Shown piece by piece: positions 61,075 through 64,000 of a stretch of DNA of 64,000 bases (positions are counted from its first letter, which is position 1; every line of letters starts with the position of its first letter). Location: contig NZ_JAQZZL010000001.1 of NCBI RefSeq assembly GCF_028745505.1, positions 1,547,818-1,611,817 on the forward strand, in the 5' to 3' direction. Origin of the DNA: Lentisphaera marina. GTDB lineage: Bacteria > Verrucomicrobiota > Lentisphaeria > Lentisphaerales > Lentisphaeraceae. The notes under the pieces are model-generated. The model was not told where the DNA came from, did no database searches, and saw only the letters and a list, made by a program, of their open reading frames with translations. Made by a program: the position numbers and the translations under genes.

Positions 61075-63081
61075 TTAAATAATTTCAACATTGATGGATT
61101 CTTTGATCTTTTTAATCTGTTTTTGTGGAAATTGCCCCTTGTGGATAATGAGCTTTTTTAAGCTTCTTATTTTATAAAGTTTATCTAAATTAATAATGTC
61201 ACTGTAGCTAATGTCCAGTATAGAAATTTTAAGACCATCAAGCTCGGATATATCTTTTATTGATGTGCCTGTAATTTTCAACGATACGATATTCAGGAAT
61301 GAAACTGGTGTTTTTCCCGAGGCATAATATTCGGGGCTTTTTAGAAATTCAATACTTTTTGAACTGATCACAAGTCTTTGTTCTCTGTAGGAGTAATTGA
61401 AGCCTTTTTTATCCCAACTTGGGTTAATCATTTTTAAAATCTCAACAACGGCCTGACTATAATAATTTGCGTTGCCACGCACTTTGTTGTCATAGGCAAT
61501 TAGGCGTAAAGCCACAGAGTAATCGTATTTAAACTTGTTTCTTAAATCGGCAATTAAATTGGCTAGTGAATTAACCTTGATTAAACCAATAGGATCTCGC
61601 GGTGCGTCGACGTATTTTTTACTGAGTTCGCGAAGAACCTTGTACTCCTGAAAAGGTAATGCATTTAATTCATCAAAACGTTGCATGAGAAAGAGCGAAA
61701 ATATGAGATGGTGTCTAGCATTGGTATTTTCCGGATCAATTTTCAGCAGCTCTCTGGCATTGTTTAGAGTTTTATTGAGAGATTTAAGCGGATATTCATA
61801 AATGAACGTTTTTGAATTCAGTTCTGATTCAGATAAAAAGTTTTGAGTGAGGCGTTTGAGTAGGTCCTGACTCTCTTGTAAAAGTTGATCTGATTTATCT
61901 TTTTCGATTTGGAGATTGTGTGCAGCTTCTTCTGCTTTTGTTGTTTCATTTTTGGCAACATCAACCTGTGCTTTTAGAGCTCCAATAAAGTAAAAACAAA
62001 GTGAAAAAATAATGATTAAAGCGGCCATGCAGGTAAGTGCTTCAGCTTTATTCCTCTTTATCAAAAGGTGGAGTTCTTTCATTAAACTGGCTTCTTCTGC
62101 TTCAGTAGAAAAGCCGGAAAGGTATTTTTGGACATCTAGTTTTATTTGACCTACAGAACTATATCGTTGATTTTTATCACTTTTCATGGCACGATTGACA
62201 ACGGCTATAAGGCTTTCGGGTATAAGTCTTCCAAGGTCGTTGTCAGGCTTGATTATTTCTCCTTTTCGGGTTTTCTCCAGAACTTCTTCAGTTGAACCAG
62301 AAAAAGGCGCTTTTAAACAGAGTAATGAATAGAGAATACACCCCAATGCAAAGATATCTGAGCTATCGTCCAGGCTATGACCTTTTTCGGTTTGTTCAGG
62401 AGCCATGTAGCCGGGTGTACCCATAACGCTATTGCGCTGAGTTACATGGTTGAGTAGATCTGTATTGAGAAGGATTTCTTCAAAGTCCTGAGTTTCATGC
62501 TGGTTGAGGATTTTTCCCAAGCCCCAATCGCAGACTAAAACCTCACCAAATCGACCCACCTGAATATTGGCAGGTTTAAGGTCTAAATGAATAATGCCTC
62601 TCGAGTGAGCAAAGGAAACGGCATCACAGACTTTTAAAAAAATACTGAGTAACTCGTGAAGCGGGTAGGCGTTTACGTAATGTTGATCCTGCTGTTTAAG
62701 TCTTCGTAAAATATCCTGAAGTGAGTTGCCTTCTTTGAGATCCATAGTGAAAAAAGGACGTGCATCTTCATTAACGCCAATGTCATGAATAGAAATGATA
62801 TTGGGGTGTTCTAGGAGAGCGGTGAGACGAGCTTCTTTGAGAAAAAGTTCATTAAAGGTTGAATCAATATCTGGTAGTAACTCAGCCATGGCAACATGTC
62901 GAGATGTAGACTGATCAAATACTTTAGTGATTGTTTTCATCCCGCCCGTAGCAACTGTCTCAACGAAATGATAGCGTTGAGTTATATGCTGAAGCTCAGA
63001 ATATATGGGAGTTTCTTCACTGGGTGCTTCGTGGAAAAGGCCAGCGAATTTACGGGCAAAATCTTTATTATTGTCACTCAT
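61075..63081 (-). CDS. Membrane Ser/Thr kinase-like protein with degenerate ATP site
   Basis: 668 residues from the ATG at 63081 (MSDNNKDF); a longer frame to 63141 would run deep into the sigma gene. The kinase domain spans ~35-325. The glycine loop is degenerate (ATGGMKTITKVF). The VAIK lysine is replaced (VAMAE). The catalytic loop is HLDLKPAN (165-172), and DWG (185-187) replaces DFG. GTPGYMAPEQ is intact. A membrane span (349-369), a coiled coil, a TPR-like region and a short leucine-rich segment near the C-terminus follow. It overlaps the sigma factor gene by 8 bp. It may be a pseudokinase or an unusual kinase controlling the sigma factor. Confidence 0.82.
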   Translation of the reverse strand: MSDNNKDFARKFAGLFHEAPSEETPIYSELQHITQRYHFVETVATGGMKTITKVFDQSTSRHVAMAELLPDIDSTFNELFLKEARLTALLEHPNIISIHDIGVNEDARPFFTMDLKEGNSLQDILRRLKQQDQHYVNAYPLHELLSIFLKVCDAVSFAHSRGIIHLDLKPANIQVGRFGEVLVCDWGLGKILNQHETQDFEEILLNTDLLNHVTQRNSVMGTPGYMAPEQTEKGHSLDDSSDIFALGCILYSLLCLKAPFSGSTEEVLEKTRKGEIIKPDNDLGRLIPESLIAVVNRAMKSDKNQRYSSVGQIKLDVQKYLSGFSTEAEEASLMKELHLLIKRNKAEALTCMAALIIIFSLCFYFIGALKAQVDVAKNETTKAEEAAHNLQIEKDKSDQLLQESQDLLKRLTQNFLSESELNSKTFIYEYPLKSLNKTLNNARELLKIDPENTNARHHLIFSLFLMQRFDELNALPFQEYKVLRELSKKYVDAPRDPIGLIKVNSLANLIADLRNKFKYDYSVALRLIAYDNKVRGNANYYSQAVVEILKMINPSWDKKGFNYSYREQRLVISSKSIEFLKSPEYYASGKTPVSFLNIVSLKITGTSIKDISELDGLKISILDISYSDIINLDKLYKIRSLKKLIIHKGQFPQKQIKKIKESINVEII

Positions 63082-63685
63082 TGAAGAGATGCATTTCCTG
63101 TTTAATCTGCTGAATTTCCTTGAGCAAGCGGTCTTTGACACGGTTCTTTAATTTATTAACAGAAGTTCGCTGTAAGTGAAGCTTTTCAGCTATGACATCT
63201 GAAGGCATGTTGTCCATGCTGAGTTTAAAGACCTCCATGGCTTTCCCCGAAAAGATTGGACTAACACGATCCATAGCAGTTTGAACAACGTAGACCTCCC
63301 ATTCAGACTGGATTAGCTTTTCTATTTCGGGTTGAGAAATAGATTCACTAAGCTCTTCTTCACTGCGAAATTTTTCAATTTTGTTGGAGCGTCGATGAAC
63401 CTTGCGGTAATGATCTATAACGCGACGGTGAATTATGGAACTCATCCAGGTACGGAAGCGCGCGCGTGAGCTATCGAAATCAAGCTTAGGTAATGATTTC
63501 CAAAGTGAAAGCAGGACTTCTTGAGCGAGATCGTTTTTGTCATTTTCATTCACCCCCATTTGGTGAAGGATGACCATCACAAATTTGTGATAGTAACGGG
63601 TGAAATCTTCCCAAGCCTGATCGTCATCAGGGTCTTGAGCTCTTTGTAACAGAGTGAGTCGAGTATTCCAGTCGCCAGCGCTCAT
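63074..63685 (-). CDS. ECF-like RNA polymerase sigma factor
   Basis: 203 residues. Region 2: DDDQAWEDFTRYYHKFVMVILHQMG...DLAQEVLLSLWKSLPKLDFD...FRTWMSSIIHRRVIDHYRK. Region 4: SKAMEVFKLSMDN-like FKLSMDNMPSDVIAEKLHLQRTSVNKLKNRVKDRL helix-turn-helix. No region 3 or 1.1, so ECF type. Translationally coupled to the kinase-like protein, a pairing seen in PVC bacteria. It is a candidate, not proven, to read the GTCTTTTT-N14-CGYATARG promoters. Confidence 0.9.
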   Translation of the reverse strand: MSAGDWNTRLTLLQRAQDPDDDQAWEDFTRYYHKFVMVILHQMGVNENDKNDLAQEVLLSLWKSLPKLDFDSSRARFRTWMSSIIHRRVIDHYRKVHRRSNKIEKFRSEEELSESISQPEIEKLIQSEWEVYVVQTAMDRVSPIFSGKAMEVFKLSMDNMPSDVIAEKLHLQRTSVNKLKNRVKDRLLKEIQQIKQEMHLFNE

Positions 63686-63747
63686 GAAAGTCCTTTTACT
63701 TGATTCCTATTGCATCATAGTTTATTACATCTAAACGTAAAAAACAA

Positions 63748-64000
63748 TTAAAGGTTTGCGGGTGACGCAAAGAGTTCGGTATTTTTCCCAGTGCCACCAA
63801 CACGATTTTTATGCCTTTTCCATTGAATAACTTCGGCTCTTTGAATAGATTCCTTATCCTGTTGTTGCATAAATTGTGCGAGCTTCTTAGGTGATTCACG
63901 GTTCTTCATCGCTTCAAGTGCATAATCATTTATTTTTGTCATGTGCTGAGTCAGCTTAGCGCGCATTTGCTTGAGCTGAGCAAGGTATTCAGGATTCTTA
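63748..64000 (-). CDS. Sulfatase C-terminus (gene cut by window end)
   Basis: The frame is open through the window edge and ends at 63748. The visible ~83 residues (KNPEYLAQLKQMRAKL, TQHMTKINDYALEA, KLAQFMQQQDKESIQ) match the helical C-terminal tail of sulfatases with NPEY. The catalytic part is outside the window. It lies 62 bp upstream of the sigma factor start. Confidence 0.6.
   Translation of the reverse strand, partial: KNPEYLAQLKQMRAKLTQHMTKINDYALEAMKNRESPKKLAQFMQQQDKESIQRAEVIQWKRHKNRVGGTGKNTELFASPANL

Overview
The window looks like chromosome of a Lentisphaera-type marine bacterium (phylum Lentisphaerota, PVC group). This is inferred from the gene content, not from a search. The signs are moderate GC, many formylglycine-type sulfatases, secreted glycoside hydrolases, large pseudopilin-like proteins, a sigma factor coupled to a Hanks-type kinase, and a lipoprotein/TonB-like envelope set. 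Its lifestyle appears to be degradation of sulfated, fucose-, galactose- and uronate-containing algal or mucin-like polysaccharides.

Layout. 0.2-4.5 kb: a sugar ABC importer in which the binding protein is fused to the MalF-type permease and the MalG-type permease carries a ~370-residue extracytoplasmic insertion. 4.7-9.3 kb: housekeeping genes (prfC, a coupled unknown gene, kdsD, a Ser/Thr kinase, a MazG-like pyrophosphatase). 9.3-14.1 kb: three sulfatases, two of them a tandem duplication. 14.2-16.3 kb: a DEAD-box helicase and lexA. 16.6-18.3 kb: a CAU tRNA whose terminator hairpin has been split and duplicated by an IS1182-type element. 18.5-22.6 kb: a beta-helix lipoprotein and a GH29 fucosidase. 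22.8-26.7 kb: dnaK-groES-groEL. 27-30.8 kb: a nitrilase and an AbiE type IV toxin-antitoxin operon; its toxin gene is broken by an IS256-type element with a visible 8-bp target duplication, and its operator repeats are visible.

31-53.8 kb is an accessory polysaccharide-utilisation region. It holds an EF-hand protein, a GH2 beta-galactosidase, a decayed esterase, a GH28 pectinase with a TRAP transporter and uronate isomerase, a beta-propeller protein, two twin pseudopilins, an esterase, a serine hydrolase, a sulfatase, a GH95 fucosidase, a sialate O-acetylesterase-like protein and small secreted proteins. 53.9-64 kb (all minus strand) holds a GH39/51-like enzyme, an SGNH hydrolase, a TonB-like protein with an alpha/alpha-barrel domain, a decayed gene, a lipoprotein GH-like enzyme, a sulfatase, a sigma factor with a degenerate kinase, and the 3' end of another sulfatase.

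The most striking unlabelled signal is a bipartite promoter-like motif, GTCTTTTT-N14-CGYATARG. It occurs five times nearly perfectly, always with exactly 14 bp between the boxes, and five more times in weaker form. It lies upstream of genes for exported proteins (EF-hand, GH2, both pseudopilins, SGNH esterase; more weakly GH28, beta-propeller, TonB-like, GH-like lipoprotein and sulfatase). It looks like the recognition site of an alternative (ECF-type) sigma factor that coordinates the exported carbohydrate-degradation programme.
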